DNA of 64,000 nt from Mesobacillus jeotgali (GCF_031759225.1 NZ_CP134494.1:2230501-2294500); one strand, 5' to 3'. Positions 1 to 8,780 are shown, numbered from the stretch's first letter. The notes: generated from the letters alone by a model not told the origin. Made by a program: numbers and translations.

Positions 1-612
1 TTGAAGATTTCCAGGGCACTCGAAGATCTAGTAATTGCCAGCTTCCGCTTCGATTTTTTAGGGAGCGGAGAAAGTGATGGGAATTTTGAAGATATGACTG
101 TTTTAAATGAGTTAGCAGAAGCAGAAACGATCCTACAGTATGTTCGTTCGCATCCCAATATTGATGAGGAAAAAGTGATTGTTCTTGGATTCAGCATGGG
201 AGGATTAGTTGCCAGTCTCCTCGCTGGAGATCATCCAGATAAAATCGAGAAACTCATTTTACTCGCTCCTGCTGGCAATATGGCAGAGAAAGCAGAAGTC
301 ATGGAGAAAAATTCGGCCTATATAAAAGAGGAGGACGCCTTCGACATTGGCGGGAATTTAATAGGAAAAGATTTTATTGCTGAATTAAAATCCATTGATG
401 TATGGGAAAGGGCGAAATTTTTTAAACGTGATGTTTTGATCATTCATGGGTCAAGGGATGAAGCAGTATCGATTGAGGAATCCAAGACTTATCAGGAGAA
501 ATGCTACCAGGGGAAGGCAGCGCTACATATCGTGACAGGAGCAGACCATACCTTTAGTTCGTATCAATGGGAAAAAGAAGTCATCGAGAACATTTGTAAC
601 TTTATAAAATAG
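1..612 (+). CDS. alpha/beta hydrolase, 5' end cut by window edge
   Basis: C-terminal 203 residues of a cytoplasmic alpha/beta hydrolase (esterase/acyl-peptidase-like). The visible part starts within the strand that precedes RFDFLGSGES. It contains the nucleophile elbow GFSMGG (about residue 64), an acid in HGSRDEAV and a histidine in GADHTF, which together form a complete Ser-Asp-His triad. The first base begins an in-frame TTG, but family members have about 50 more N-terminal residues, so the real start lies upstream of the window. The stop at 610-612 is followed closely by the SDR gene, so the two may be co-transcribed. The substrate cannot be told from sequence. Confidence 0.85.
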   Translation: MKISRALEDLVIASFRFDFLGSGESDGNFEDMTVLNELAEAETILQYVRSHPNIDEEKVIVLGFSMGGLVASLLAGDHPDKIEKLILLAPAGNMAEKAEVMEKNSAYIKEEDAFDIGGNLIGKDFIAELKSIDVWERAKFFKRDVLIIHGSRDEAVSIEESKTYQEKCYQGKAALHIVTGADHTFSSYQWEKEVIENICNFIK

Positions 613-632
613 AACCTTTGGAGGTGCCTCAC

Positions 633-1526
633 ATGTTAAAGGAGAATTTATCAGGACAAACGGTTATTATTACCGGTGCAAATAGCGGTATCGGCTTTGA
701 AGCTGCCAGAAAGCTTTCTGAAAAAGGAGCACACGTCATCCTCGCTGTGAGAAATGGGGAAAAGGGAAGGGCTGCTGTAAATTCCATTCTGCAAGGAAAT
801 AGTGAAGCAAGCGTCGAATTGATGAAATTGGATCTTGCTGACCTTTCGAGTGTCCGCAATTTTTCATCTGCATTTATCGAAAAATATGATCACCTACATA
901 TATTGATCAATAACGCCGGGGTGATGATTCCTCCATACGGCAAGACAAAGGATGGGTTCGAGCTTCAGTTCGGCAGCAATCACCTCGGACATTTTGCGCT
1001 AACAGGGCTTTTACTGCCGCTTCTGAAAAAGACACCAGGATCCAGGGTTGTCACTTTAAGCAGCATCGCTCACCGTGGAGCTTCGATTGACTTTGACAAT
1101 CTGGACGGCTCTAAAGGTTACAAAGCGATGAAGTTTTACGGGCAAAGCAAGCTGGCAAACCTGTTATTCGCAAGGGAGCTGGATAACCGCTTAAAACTGC
1201 ATGGCATCCAAACAATCAGTGTTGCCTGTCACCCGGGAATATCAAATACAAATCTATTCAATTTAGGAAAAGGAGAAACGCCTAAATATATGAAAGGACT
1301 GATGAAACTGTTTTCCCAGCCTGCAGCAATGGGTGCCCTACCGACGATTTACGCTGCAGCGGATGACAGCTTGACGGGCGGTGAATACATCGGACCAGAC
1401 GGCAGGGGGAACAGAAAGGGTTTTCCGGCAATTGAAATCCCTGCACCTGGAGTTTTCAATGAAGTGACAATGAACAGGCTATGGTCAGTATCAGAAGAGT
1501 TGACCGGGGTGCAATTTGATTTTTAG
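633..1526 (+). CDS. short-chain dehydrogenase/reductase (SDR)
   Basis: A 297-residue classical SDR oxidoreductase. It has the Rossmann motif TGANSGIG near the N-terminus, the structural NNAG motif, a catalytic Ser in LSSIAH and the YGQSK active-site Tyr/Lys pair. The long C-terminal part and overall look resemble the retinol-dehydrogenase/WW-oxidoreductase-like group that acts on lipids or alcohols with NAD(P)H. The ATG at 633 is chosen because GGAGGTG lies 7 bases upstream; an in-frame TTG at 618 overlaps that Shine-Dalgarno and is unlikely. It follows the hydrolase gene by 20 bases. The exact substrate is unknown. Confidence 0.9.
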   Translation: MLKENLSGQTVIITGANSGIGFEAARKLSEKGAHVILAVRNGEKGRAAVNSILQGNSEASVELMKLDLADLSSVRNFSSAFIEKYDHLHILINNAGVMIPPYGKTKDGFELQFGSNHLGHFALTGLLLPLLKKTPGSRVVTLSSIAHRGASIDFDNLDGSKGYKAMKFYGQSKLANLLFARELDNRLKLHGIQTISVACHPGISNTNLFNLGKGETPKYMKGLMKLFSQPAAMGALPTIYAAADDSLTGGEYIGPDGRGNRKGFPAIEIPAPGVFNEVTMNRLWSVSEELTGVQFDF

Positions 1527-1551
1527 AGACTCTATAAAGAGTCTTTTTTTT
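1527..1551 (+). terminator. rho-independent terminator after SDR gene
   Basis: Stem AGACTC/GAGTCT with loop TATAAA directly after the stop codon, followed by a run of seven T. Confidence 0.85.
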
Positions 1552-1635
1552 ATATTAAAATAACAATATATTTGTAAGCGATTTCAAACCGTGAGAATTC
1601 ATTCCTTTGAATAAAAGATAATTATAATTCATACT

Positions 1636-1653
1636 TTGTTCAATATTTCACAA
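1636..1653. promoter_or_regulatory. Rex-like operator upstream of the small ORF
   Basis: TTGTTCAATATTTCACAA matches the Bacillus Rex consensus TTGTGAAATATTTCACAA at 16 of 18 positions. It sits within a longer dyad with ATACTTTG/CAAAGTAT arms. It lies 58 bases upstream of the small ORF at 1711. Rex represses fermentative genes when NADH is low. The assignment is by motif only. Confidence 0.55.
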
Positions 1654-1710
1654 AGTATTATTCTTTTTATGTGTTAATCTTTAATTAGAAAAGGAAAAGG
1701 AGTGATAAAA

Positions 1711-1938
1711 ATGATGTATTGTGAATTCAAACCCTTCTCAACCGATACTGAAACATATACCCAGGAAATGTTTGAGGAAGTCATCGGCGATGAGTTCGAA
1801 GCGATGATGTATAAGGAGGATCATGAGATACCAGCATACATCTGGACAGTCAACTTCGTTATCATTGTTAAAAGAAGCACTAAATTTGTTACGGACATCA
1901 GTTTTGAGAAAATACCCAGAAATCCAGTTTGTGAGTAA
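1711..1938 (+). CDS. small hypothetical protein between two Rex-like sites
   Basis: A 75-residue acidic protein (MMYCEFKPF start) of unknown family. It has one hydrophobic stretch (IWTVNFVIIVK, about residues 44-54) that is too short to be a confident membrane helix. ATG 1711 is chosen because AAAAGGAG lies 8 bases upstream; a GTG at 1702 overlaps that site. It ends 135 bases before adhE in the same orientation. With a Rex-like site on each side it may be expressed under low oxygen together with adhE. Function not recognised. Confidence 0.6.
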   Translation: MMYCEFKPFSTDTETYTQEMFEEVIGDEFEAMMYKEDHEIPAYIWTVNFVIIVKRSTKFVTDISFEKIPRNPVCE

Positions 1939-1953
1939 TTTTTTTGACAGCTC

Positions 1954-1971
1954 TTGTGAAAATATTCACAA
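1954..1971. promoter_or_regulatory. Rex operator of adhE
   Basis: TTGTGAAAATATTCACAA is a near-perfect Rex palindrome (arms TTGTGAA/TTCACAA). It lies 103 bases upstream of adhE and just downstream of a TTGACA -35-like hexamer at 1944-1949. AdhE is a classic Rex target in Firmicutes, so motif and gene context agree. Confidence 0.85.
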
Positions 1972-2073
1972 ATAAAACTTACTTCCACATCAATGAACCT
2001 AATTTAAAACTCCACAACATATGAACTACATAATTCTAGCAGTTGAACCAAAAAAAATGAGGAGGTCCTGAAC

Positions 2074-4677
2074 ATGGGGACAATCGAAAAAGTGGTAAAA
2101 GAGCAATCATCCGTTTCAAAAATGGTCGATAGTCTTTTAGAAAAAGGTTTAAATGCATTAGCGAAAATGCGGGAGCTTGACCAAGACGCAGTGAATAAAA
2201 TTGTAAAAGAAATGGCACTGGCCGGACTTGATCAGCATATGCCACTTGCTAAAATGGCGGTTGAAGAAACAAAACGTGGTGTTTATGAGGATAAGATCAT
2301 CAAGAATATGTTTGCAACTGAGTATGTGTATCACAATATCAAATACGATAAAACGGCGGGCATCATTGACGAAAATGAGCATGAAGGAATGATAACGATT
2401 GCTGAGCCTGTCGGAGTGATCGCCGGGGTGACGCCGGTAACGAACCCTACCTCTACCACCATGTTCAAAGCGTTAATCTCAATTAAGACAAGAAACCCAA
2501 TCATATTTGCTTTCCATCCGTCCGCGCAAAAATGCAGCAGTGAGGCAGCGAGAATTCTCCGCGATGCAGCCATAAGAGCTGGTGCACCCGAAGATTGCAT
2601 CCAGTGGATTGAGAAGCCTTCACTGGAAGCGACACAATCACTGATGAACCATCCGAAGATTTCTCTGATCTTGGCTACTGGCGGTGCGGGGATGGTGAAA
2701 TCCGCGTACAGTTCAGGAAAGCCAGCATTAGGTGTTGGACCAGGGAATGTGCCTTGCTATATCGAGCGGACTGCTAATGTGAAACGCGCAGTCAATGACC
2801 TGATTTTATCAAAAACTTTCGATAACGGAATGATCTGTGCTTCCGAACAGGCGGTCATCATTGATAAAGAGATCTATCATGATGTAAAAGCAGAAATGAT
2901 CGCCAATAGCTGCTACTTTTTAAATGAAGAAGAAAGGTCGAAGGTTGAGAAACTTGTCATCAATGAACACTCATGTGCAGTGAATGCAGATATTGTAGGG
3001 ATGCCGGCCCATAAGATTGCTGAAATGGCAGGTGTGAAAGTGCCTGAAGAAACGAAAATCCTTATTGCAGAGCTGAAGGGTGTCGGTGCGCAATATCCGC
3101 TTTCCCGTGAAAAGTTAAGCCCTGTGTTGGCCTGCTATAAAGTGAATGGAACCGAAGAAGGTCTTAAGCGGGCAGAAGAGATGCTTGAATTCGGCGGGCT
3201 TGGCCACTCTGCAGTCATTCATTCCACTAGTGATGAAGTTATAAGAGCATTCGGATTAAGAATGAAGGCAGGACGTGTCATCGTAAATGCTCCATCTTCC
3301 CAGGGGGCGATTGGTGACATCTATAATGCCTACATGCCATCCTTGACACTTGGCTGTGGAACGTACGGCGGGAACTCGGTTTCTACGAACGTCGGTGCCA
3401 TCAACCTGATCAATGTGAAAAAAGTTGCGAGAAGGAACGTGAATATGCAGTGGTTCAAGGTCCCATCAAAAATCTACTTTGAAAAGAACTCAACCCAGTA
3501 TCTTGCGAAAATGCCAAAAATCTCGAAAGCTTTCATTGTCACGGATCCTGGTATGGTGAAGCTTGGATATGTTGATAGAGTCCTTTATCACTTAAGAAAG
3601 CGCCCTGATTATGTACACTGTGAAATCTTCTCTGATGTAGAACCAGATCCATCTATTGAAACGGTCATGAAAGGTGCGGAAATGATGTCGAGCTTCCAGC
3701 CAGATGTCATCATTGCATTGGGCGGTGGATCAGCGATGGACGCAGCGAAAGGAATGTGGCTGTTCTATGAATATCCTGACGCAGATTTCCATGGGTTGAA
3801 GCAGAAATTCCTTGATATTCGCAAACGGATCGTCAAATACCCGCAGCTTGGCCGCAAAGCACAATTTGTTGCGATCCCAACAACATCTGGTACCGGATCA
3901 GAAGTGACATCTTTCTCGGTTATTACCGATAAAAAGGCCAATATCAAATATCCGCTCGCAGACTATGAATTGACTCCTGATGTCGCGATTGTCGATCCGC
4001 AGTATGTCATGACTGTGCCAAAACATATTACTGCCGATACAGGAATGGATGTACTGACACATGCCATTGAAGCGTATGTAAGCTGCATGGCAAACGACTA
4101 TACAGACGGCCTTGCGATTAAAGCCATCCAGCTAATCTTTGAGTATTTGCCAAGAGCGTATCGAAATGGGGAGGATGAAGTGGCGCGGGAGAAGGTCCAC
4201 AACGCCTCAACAATTGCAGGTATGGCGTTTGCCAATGCATTCCTGGGAATCAACCATAGTTTGGCGCATAAGCTCGGAGCAGAATTCCATATCGCTCACG
4301 GCCGCTCGAATACCATCTTGATGCCGCATGTCATCCGTTATAACGCAACAAAACCGAAGAAATTCACGGCATTCCCGAAGTATGAAAGCTTCGTCGCCGA
4401 CCAGCGTTACGCGGAAATCGCCCGGATCCTAGGCCTTCCATGCCGAACCACTGAAGAAGGTGTAGAAAGCCTTGTCCAGGCAATCATCAAATTAGCAAGG
4501 GAAATGGATATTCCAATGAGCATCGAGGCAAATGGTGTAGACAAAGCTGAATTTGAAGCAAAGGTAGACCTGCTTGCAGACCGAGCCTTTGAAGACCAGT
4601 GTACAACAGCAAACCCTAAGCTTCCATTAGTTTCAGAACTGGCTGAAATCTATCGACTGGCCTATAAGGGAGTTTAA
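2074..4677 (+). CDS. adhE: bifunctional acetaldehyde-CoA/alcohol dehydrogenase
   Basis: An 867-residue AdhE, the usual full length. The N-terminal half (about 1-440) is an acetaldehyde dehydrogenase (acetylating) with catalytic Cys in GMICASEQ and cofactor motif GVGPGNVP. The C-terminal half (about 460-867) is an iron-dependent alcohol dehydrogenase with GGGSAMDAAKG for NAD binding, a TSGTGSE loop and His ligands in THAIEAY and NHSLAHKLG. It reduces acetyl-CoA to ethanol and regenerates two NAD+ per acetyl-CoA under oxygen limitation, usually as spirosome filaments in the cytoplasm. GAGGAGGT precedes the ATG. It is monocistronic, preceded by a Rex operator and followed by a terminator. Confidence 0.98.
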   Translation: MGTIEKVVKEQSSVSKMVDSLLEKGLNALAKMRELDQDAVNKIVKEMALAGLDQHMPLAKMAVEETKRGVYEDKIIKNMFATEYVYHNIKYDKTAGIIDENEHEGMITIAEPVGVIAGVTPVTNPTSTTMFKALISIKTRNPIIFAFHPSAQKCSSEAARILRDAAIRAGAPEDCIQWIEKPSLEATQSLMNHPKISLILATGGAGMVKSAYSSGKPALGVGPGNVPCYIERTANVKRAVNDLILSKTFDNGMICASEQAVIIDKEIYHDVKAEMIANSCYFLNEEERSKVEKLVINEHSCAVNADIVGMPAHKIAEMAGVKVPEETKILIAELKGVGAQYPLSREKLSPVLACYKVNGTEEGLKRAEEMLEFGGLGHSAVIHSTSDEVIRAFGLRMKAGRVIVNAPSSQGAIGDIYNAYMPSLTLGCGTYGGNSVSTNVGAINLINVKKVARRNVNMQWFKVPSKIYFEKNSTQYLAKMPKISKAFIVTDPGMVKLGYVDRVLYHLRKRPDYVHCEIFSDVEPDPSIETVMKGAEMMSSFQPDVIIALGGGSAMDAAKGMWLFYEYPDADFHGLKQKFLDIRKRIVKYPQLGRKAQFVAIPTTSGTGSEVTSFSVITDKKANIKYPLADYELTPDVAIVDPQYVMTVPKHITADTGMDVLTHAIEAYVSCMANDYTDGLAIKAIQLIFEYLPRAYRNGEDEVAREKVHNASTIAGMAFANAFLGINHSLAHKLGAEFHIAHGRSNTILMPHVIRYNATKPKKFTAFPKYESFVADQRYAEIARILGLPCRTTEEGVESLVQAIIKLAREMDIPMSIEANGVDKAEFEAKVDLLADRAFEDQCTTANPKLPLVSELAEIYRLAYKGV

Positions 4678-4686
4678 TAGAAAGGT

Positions 4687-4720
4687 AAGAGGTGGATGAA
4701 AACTTTCCACCTCTTTTTTT
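4687..4720 (+). terminator. terminator after adhE
   Basis: Ten-base stem AAGAGGTGGA/TCCACCTCTT and a T-run, starting 10 bases after the stop codon. Confidence 0.9.
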
Positions 4721-4833
4721 CTGTGATTCTTTTCCTATTATTATATGAGATGCACTGAAAAACTATCCTATTTACCCAGTGAAAATAGTAATAATTTAAC
4801 TAGTTTTTATTTTTAGAATATTATATTATTTAC

Positions 4834-4864
4834 CCCGGACAAGGAATTTATTTATCCGGGAGGT
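4834..4864 (+). promoter_or_regulatory. hairpin overlapping the M28 peptidase ribosome binding site
   Basis: CCCGGA (4834-4839) pairs with TCCGGG (4855-4860). The 3' arm runs into the Shine-Dalgarno GGAGGT (4859-4864) of the peptidase gene. Such a stem could partly hide the site. This is inference from sequence alone. Confidence 0.35.
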
Positions 4865-4869
4865 AATGT

Positions 4870-6273
4870 ATGAAAAAGAAGCCCTATCTTTCCATCGCAT
4901 TAGCCACAGGTTTAGCACTAAGTTCTCTAGGAGCACCAGCCGCTTTTGCTAAGCCGGCAGAAACTCCGAACCAGGTACAGCCATTCAACGTTTTTGACAA
5001 TAAGGTCCTGAATCAGATCAATGTTGAAAATATCTACAATAACATTGAATACCTTTCAAGAACACCTCGTGTTGCCGGTACAGAAGCCGAGCATAATGCG
5101 ATTCAGTATGTCAAAGAGCAATTCGAGTCATACGGTTACGAAACAGAGCTTCAGGAATTTACTTTTTACGGATATACTGCACCAAACACAGTTGAATTGA
5201 CGGTAGATGGTTATACAGGTGAAATCAATCCGAAATCCTTTACATATGGGATGGATGGTTCTGTTGCAGGTGAAGTGGTTTATGCAGGATTAGGACAAGC
5301 AGCAGATTTTGAAGACGTAAATGTAACTGGTAAAATCGCATTAATTCAGCGTGGTTCGATTTCATTTGCTGATAAAGTCCTGAATGCAGCAGCAAACGGT
5401 GTAGCGGGAGTCATCATTTTTAACAATGCACCAGGAGATCTTAACGGAACATTTGGTGCTCCAAATGACGCCTATGTACCGGCTGTGGCAATAAGCCAGG
5501 AAACTGGACAAGCATTATTGGACAAGCTAACCAACGGTGAAGCTGTAACAGCTTCAATTAACATCGAGGGTGCAGAGGCCGGAATGAGAACATCCTATAA
5601 TGTCATTGCCACGAAAGCACCAACGAATAAAAATAAGGCAAAAGACGGTATTCTCGCAATGGGAGCCCATCATGATTCAGTTCCTGGAGCACCAGGAGCA
5701 AATGACGATGCATCTGGAACAGCAATGACGCTTGAACTCGCGCGTGTCATGAAGGATTTGCCGACGAATATGGAAATGCGCTTTATCACTTTTGGCGCTG
5801 AAGAGCTGGGCTTGATTGGATCTCGCTATTATGTTAGCCAGCTTTCGGAGGCTGAAAAAGACCGCTTTGTTGGATACTTCAACATGGATATGGTTGGTAG
5901 CCGGGATGCAGGGGATCTGGTCATCAATACACCGGACGGAACCAACAACATTGTTTCGCAAACCGCTCAGGCTTCCAGTGAACGTTTGAATGGAGAACCA
6001 ACTCCGATCCAGCCAGGGGGAAGCAGTGATCACGTATCGTTCTATGAAGGCGGTATTGCTTCGGCTTCGTTTATCCATAGACCTCTTGAGCCGTGGTATC
6101 ATACACCAGAAGACACGATCGATAAAATCAGCAAAGAAAAACTACAGGATGTAGCAGAAATTGTAGGTACCGCTGTCTATGATCTTGTCCGTCCAGAAAA
6201 CCAGGGACCAAAAGCAAATAGAGGGGAAGAACAAAAGGTTCCGCACCTATATTATGAGGAACAAATTAAATAA
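4870..6273 (+). CDS. secreted M28 aminopeptidase (YwaD-like)
   Basis: A 467-residue exported zinc aminopeptidase of family M28, close in length and layout to Bacillus YwaD. It has a signal peptide with a KKK start, hydrophobic core and AFA cleavage site (about residue 27). A PA (protease-associated) domain follows at about 115-240. The M28 catalytic domain has metal ligands in GAHHDS (His near 267), ANDDASG, EELGLIGS, NMDMVG and a C-terminal His in PWYHTPED. It removes N-terminal residues from peptides outside the cell. GGGAGGT lies just upstream of the ATG. It is monocistronic. Confidence 0.93.
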   Translation: MKKKPYLSIALATGLALSSLGAPAAFAKPAETPNQVQPFNVFDNKVLNQINVENIYNNIEYLSRTPRVAGTEAEHNAIQYVKEQFESYGYETELQEFTFYGYTAPNTVELTVDGYTGEINPKSFTYGMDGSVAGEVVYAGLGQAADFEDVNVTGKIALIQRGSISFADKVLNAAANGVAGVIIFNNAPGDLNGTFGAPNDAYVPAVAISQETGQALLDKLTNGEAVTASINIEGAEAGMRTSYNVIATKAPTNKNKAKDGILAMGAHHDSVPGAPGANDDASGTAMTLELARVMKDLPTNMEMRFITFGAEELGLIGSRYYVSQLSEAEKDRFVGYFNMDMVGSRDAGDLVINTPDGTNNIVSQTAQASSERLNGEPTPIQPGGSSDHVSFYEGGIASASFIHRPLEPWYHTPEDTIDKISKEKLQDVAEIVGTAVYDLVRPENQGPKANRGEEQKVPHLYYEEQIK

Positions 6274-6284
6274 GCCTTTGATCG

Positions 6285-6326
6285 CCAGGTTCACCAGTTT
6301 AAAGGTGGACCTGGTTTTTATTTTTC
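6285..6326 (+). terminator. terminator after M28 peptidase
   Basis: Eleven-base stem CCAGGTTCACC/GGTGGACCTGG (one G-U pair) followed by a T-rich tract. Confidence 0.85.
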
Positions 6327-6453
6327 TGAAATTATAATGTTGCCTAAGCTGGCATCTTGCAGGCATAGAAGAGCCATTGTTGTTTTACAAAAGGTCTAAT
6401 TTCCTCTGTATAAAATATATATATACAATAACTAATTATTGCTTGGAGGACCT

Positions 6454-6888
6454 ATGAGCCGGAAAAAGAGCGTGAATTCGATGGGTGAGGCCAGAAGGAT
6501 TCTTGGCGAGGATTTTTTTGAGGCAGTTTCTGATATCCTTCCTCTTGTCGGACCGAGAATCGATATGTTCCAGGGGGAAAATGAACTAGTTATAGTAGCT
6601 GAATTACCCGGTCTTGTGTCTCAGGACGATGTTCAACTATCATTGGAAGGGTACCATTTATCCATAAAGGGAGAGTTAAAGCGTCCTTATGTGACAGATG
6701 ATGATAAACTTCTGATGAATGAACGGGTGGAGGGCCCTTTTGAACGAAGGCTGAAAATCCCTCATCATTGTGACCTGGAGCTGATTCAGGCCGACTTTTT
6801 CAATGGTCTTCTATTTATCCGGATTCCATTCGTCCAACGACATTCCACCCATAATCGAGAATCAATCCAGATCAACTTCCATAGCTGA
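6454..6888 (+). CDS. Hsp20-like alpha-crystallin protein (GerT/CotP-type)
   Basis: A 144-residue small-heat-shock-fold protein. An alpha-crystallin domain covers about residues 35-140, with PRIDMFQGENELVIVAELPG at its start and a degenerate C-terminal RIP(F) motif in place of the usual A-x-x-x-G-V-L. ATG 6454 is chosen over TTG 6439 because GGAGGA lies 3 bases upstream. It heads a run of GerP-like genes, which suggests a spore coat or germination role like GerT of the B. cereus group rather than a general chaperone. It probably belongs to a mother-cell operon with the next three genes. Confidence 0.75.
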   Translation: MSRKKSVNSMGEARRILGEDFFEAVSDILPLVGPRIDMFQGENELVIVAELPGLVSQDDVQLSLEGYHLSIKGELKRPYVTDDDKLLMNERVEGPFERRLKIPHHCDLELIQADFFNGLLFIRIPFVQRHSTHNRESIQINFHS

Positions 6889-6903
6889 CCAGGAGATGAT
6901 GAT

Positions 6904-7107
6904 ATGACGAAAATTAACCTTAAAAATATAAGCATAAACTCTGTCAGCAATAGCTCAGCAGTGAATACAGGCGTAAATGTGCATCATAACTGGAAGCATC
7001 GGGGCAACAGCTCGGAGGGATTTGGAGTTATAGAAGGTAAATCAAACAGAATTTTCAACAACACAACCTCTTCACACCGAAAAAACGGAGAGAATCGAAA
7101 TGGATAA
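6904..7107 (+). CDS. GerPF/GerPA-like spore germination protein
   Basis: A 67-residue protein of the GerPA/GerPF family. It has the typical I-S-I-N-S-V-S-N-S-S-A-V-N-T-G start and a FGVIEG repeat-like strand. GerP proteins are small coat proteins that let germinants cross the spore coat. The GGAGATGATGAT region precedes the ATG. It overlaps the next gene by 8 bases, which indicates translational coupling. Confidence 0.75.
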   Translation: MTKINLKNISINSVSNSSAVNTGVNVHHNWKHRGNSSEGFGVIEGKSNRIFNNTTSSHRKNGENRNG

Positions 7108-7471
7108 CCAAGATCTCGTTAAGATGATCCAACATCTCAATGAAAAAATGGATTCCATGCAGAAGAATGAATACCATTTTCATATTGACAAACTGACAGT
7201 CGAACACCTTCAATTGGAGGAATTAGCCTATCATCTTGAAAAGATTGATATAAAAGAACTTAGCGGAATGATGAATTTAGGAAATATGTTCAGTCCCGAT
7301 CTCAAGACAGTAAAATCCCAATCAAAAAAACCTTTTGAGAAGAAGTCTGATAATGAACGAGATCAACCACCGAACATCAGCAGCAAACACCAAGATGAGA
7401 AGAGGGACGAACCAGCTTTAAGTGTTGTAATCAATGGCAAAGAAATTTTTCCGAATGGAGGGAGGAGTTAA
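7100..7471 (+). CDS. GerPC-like spore germination protein
   Basis: A 123-residue hydrophilic protein. An N-terminal coiled segment (LVKMIQHLNEKMDSMQ) is followed by a strand-rich part (HIDKLTVEHLQLEELAYHLEKIDIKELSG) resembling the C-terminal part of GerPC, and then a charged low-complexity tail. It is clearly shorter than GerPC of the canonical gerP operon (about 200 residues), so it is best called GerPC-like. It sits between GerPF-like and GerPE-like genes in the same orientation with overlapping starts and stops. Confidence 0.65.
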   Translation: MDNQDLVKMIQHLNEKMDSMQKNEYHFHIDKLTVEHLQLEELAYHLEKIDIKELSGMMNLGNMFSPDLKTVKSQSKKPFEKKSDNERDQPPNISSKHQDEKRDEPALSVVINGKEIFPNGGRS

Positions 7472-7472
7472 T

Positions 7473-7766
7473 TTGAAAACATTAAGCCCTGTCTTTTACA
7501 TAGGGACTATCCAAATCGGGACTGTCCAGGATGCTTCATGTGTGAATTTCGGCAACAGTTTCCCAAAGGATTTTACAAGTCAAAAAAATCAAAACCAGGG
7601 CTTCGGAAGTATTAGTGGGGATAATAATGATATACATGACATCATATCAAGGCTTACTCAAAGAAATATCGCTGAAATCTTCGGAGATACAGGAGGAGAT
7701 GAACAGCAGCCAGAATGGCTCGAAAATCTTTTGAAATCCCAGCAGGTCCAAATTGAACAAGAATGA
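7473..7766 (+). CDS. GerPE-like spore germination protein
   Basis: A 97-residue protein whose N-terminal SPVFYIGTIQIGTVQDASCVNFG matches the GerPE pattern of paired strands around a small Cys/Asn-rich loop. TTG 7473 is preferred: GGAGGGAGGAG sits just upstream and the stop of the previous gene is one base away. An in-frame ATG at 7434 would give 13 extra residues inside the GerPC-like gene. It is the last gene of the forward spore operon. Confidence 0.65.
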   Translation: MKTLSPVFYIGTIQIGTVQDASCVNFGNSFPKDFTSQKNQNQGFGSISGDNNDIHDIISRLTQRNIAEIFGDTGGDEQQPEWLENLLKSQQVQIEQE

Positions 7767-7803
7767 AGAGGCCCATCGTTATGAATCGCGGGGCCTCTTT
7801 TTT
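7766..7803 (+). terminator. terminator after GerPE-like gene
   Basis: Stem AAGAGGCCC/GGGCCTCTT followed by T-run. It overlaps the end of the convergent yetF-like gene. Confidence 0.85.
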
Positions 7804-8500
7804 AATGCAACAGATCATCTCTTTTATCAATATACAAATTCCCATCAGGCTGTAGTTCTGCATAAAAGACATCCTCTACTGATTGGACACCGGCCTGTTG
7901 CAGCTGCGTCTCCAGCCAGCTTTGATCCTTCTTCATCTTTGAGAGATTTTGGGCATTCACTTGTCCATCAGATACCAATTCTGTTGATAGCGGGACAAGT
8001 TTATCGGTAGACATCGTTATTTGCAAGTCACTTTTTGTAACGGTCTGTTTGCTATCCTTTTTCAAGACAGAAAGTTTTCCATCTGTTTCAAAAATGGCAT
8101 AATCGACATCATTCATGGAAAAAATGCTCTTCTCACGGAGCATCGCTTGTAGAGTGTCTATGTCAAGACGCGTCTGCCTGAGAGCATCCTCCATTATCTT
8201 TCCTTTTTTCACAACAATCACCGGGTCGCCCATCAGCAGCTTCCGGACTTTTTTGGATTTTAGATGAATTTGATCGGTTAAAACTGTAAAAACGGCCCAT
8301 CCTAGTAACGCAATAATTCCATTTGTTATACTTACGCTCGGATTGACTACAAGTGCAGCAGCTATAGACCCAAATGCGATAGCAGATACCAGGTTGAAAA
8401 ACGTCATTTGGCTGATTTCTTTTATGCCAGACCATCGTGCCATGGAAAATAAGACAATAAAGCCAATTGCGATTCTGAGCAATAATTCTAACTGATTCAA
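7802..8500 (-). CDS. YetF/DUF421 family membrane protein
   Basis: A 232-residue protein of the YetF/YrbG/DUF421 family. Three N-terminal membrane helices (about 5-25, 35-53, 58-77) are followed by a cytoplasmic alpha/beta domain with the family hallmarks ARWSGIKEISQMTFFNLV and RQTRLDIDTLQAMLREKSIFS. In Bacillus such proteins are often made in the forespore and in 2Duf-type spore membrane systems they affect heat resistance and germination. The start is TTG 8500 with a GGCGGGA-like site about 8 bases upstream. It is convergent with the GerPE-like gene and downstream of two GerPF-like genes on its own strand. Confidence 0.85.
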   Translation of the reverse strand: MNQLELLLRIAIGFIVLFSMARWSGIKEISQMTFFNLVSAIAFGSIAAALVVNPSVSITNGIIALLGWAVFTVLTDQIHLKSKKVRKLLMGDPVIVVKKGKIMEDALRQTRLDIDTLQAMLREKSIFSMNDVDYAIFETDGKLSVLKKDSKQTVTKSDLQITMSTDKLVPLSTELVSDGQVNAQNLSKMKKDQSWLETQLQQAGVQSVEDVFYAELQPDGNLYIDKRDDLLH

Positions 8501-8559
8501 TCATGATCCCGCCTTATCTATTGTTTTCTAAATTATTTGCTAAAAGGCGGATTACTATT

Positions 8560-8778
8560 CTATGTGACAGATTTTATGATTTCAATTTCTTTGTCATCTT
8601 TAATGAAACTAAAATTGCGGACAAGTTCATTTTTATCTCCTATTACTGAAAAACTATTATTTGTTTTTGTAGTCGAGAGAAAATTCAAACTTACATTTGT
8701 TCCGAAAAATACTCCGGATGAACTGGAGATACTATTGATATTAATTTTTCCAAAGGTAATTTTAATGGAATTCATCAT
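8560..8778 (-). CDS. GerPF-like spore protein
   Basis: A 72-residue protein with the GerPA/GerPF pattern IKITFGKININSISSSSGVFFGTNV. It starts 2 bases after the stop of the next GerPF-like gene, so the two form one transcript. It lacks a strong Shine-Dalgarno and is probably translated by coupling. The C-terminus is more charged than usual (KDDKEIEIIK). Confidence 0.7.
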   Translation of the reverse strand: MMNSIKITFGKININSISSSSGVFFGTNVSLNFLSTTKTNNSFSVIGDKNELVRNFSFIKDDKEIEIIKSVT

Positions 8779-8780
8779 TT

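Noticed and set aside
5677..6102. 141-codon minus-strand frame inside the M28 peptidase gene
   Set aside because: Lies wholly within a clearly conserved gene, no ribosome site and protein-like composition absent.
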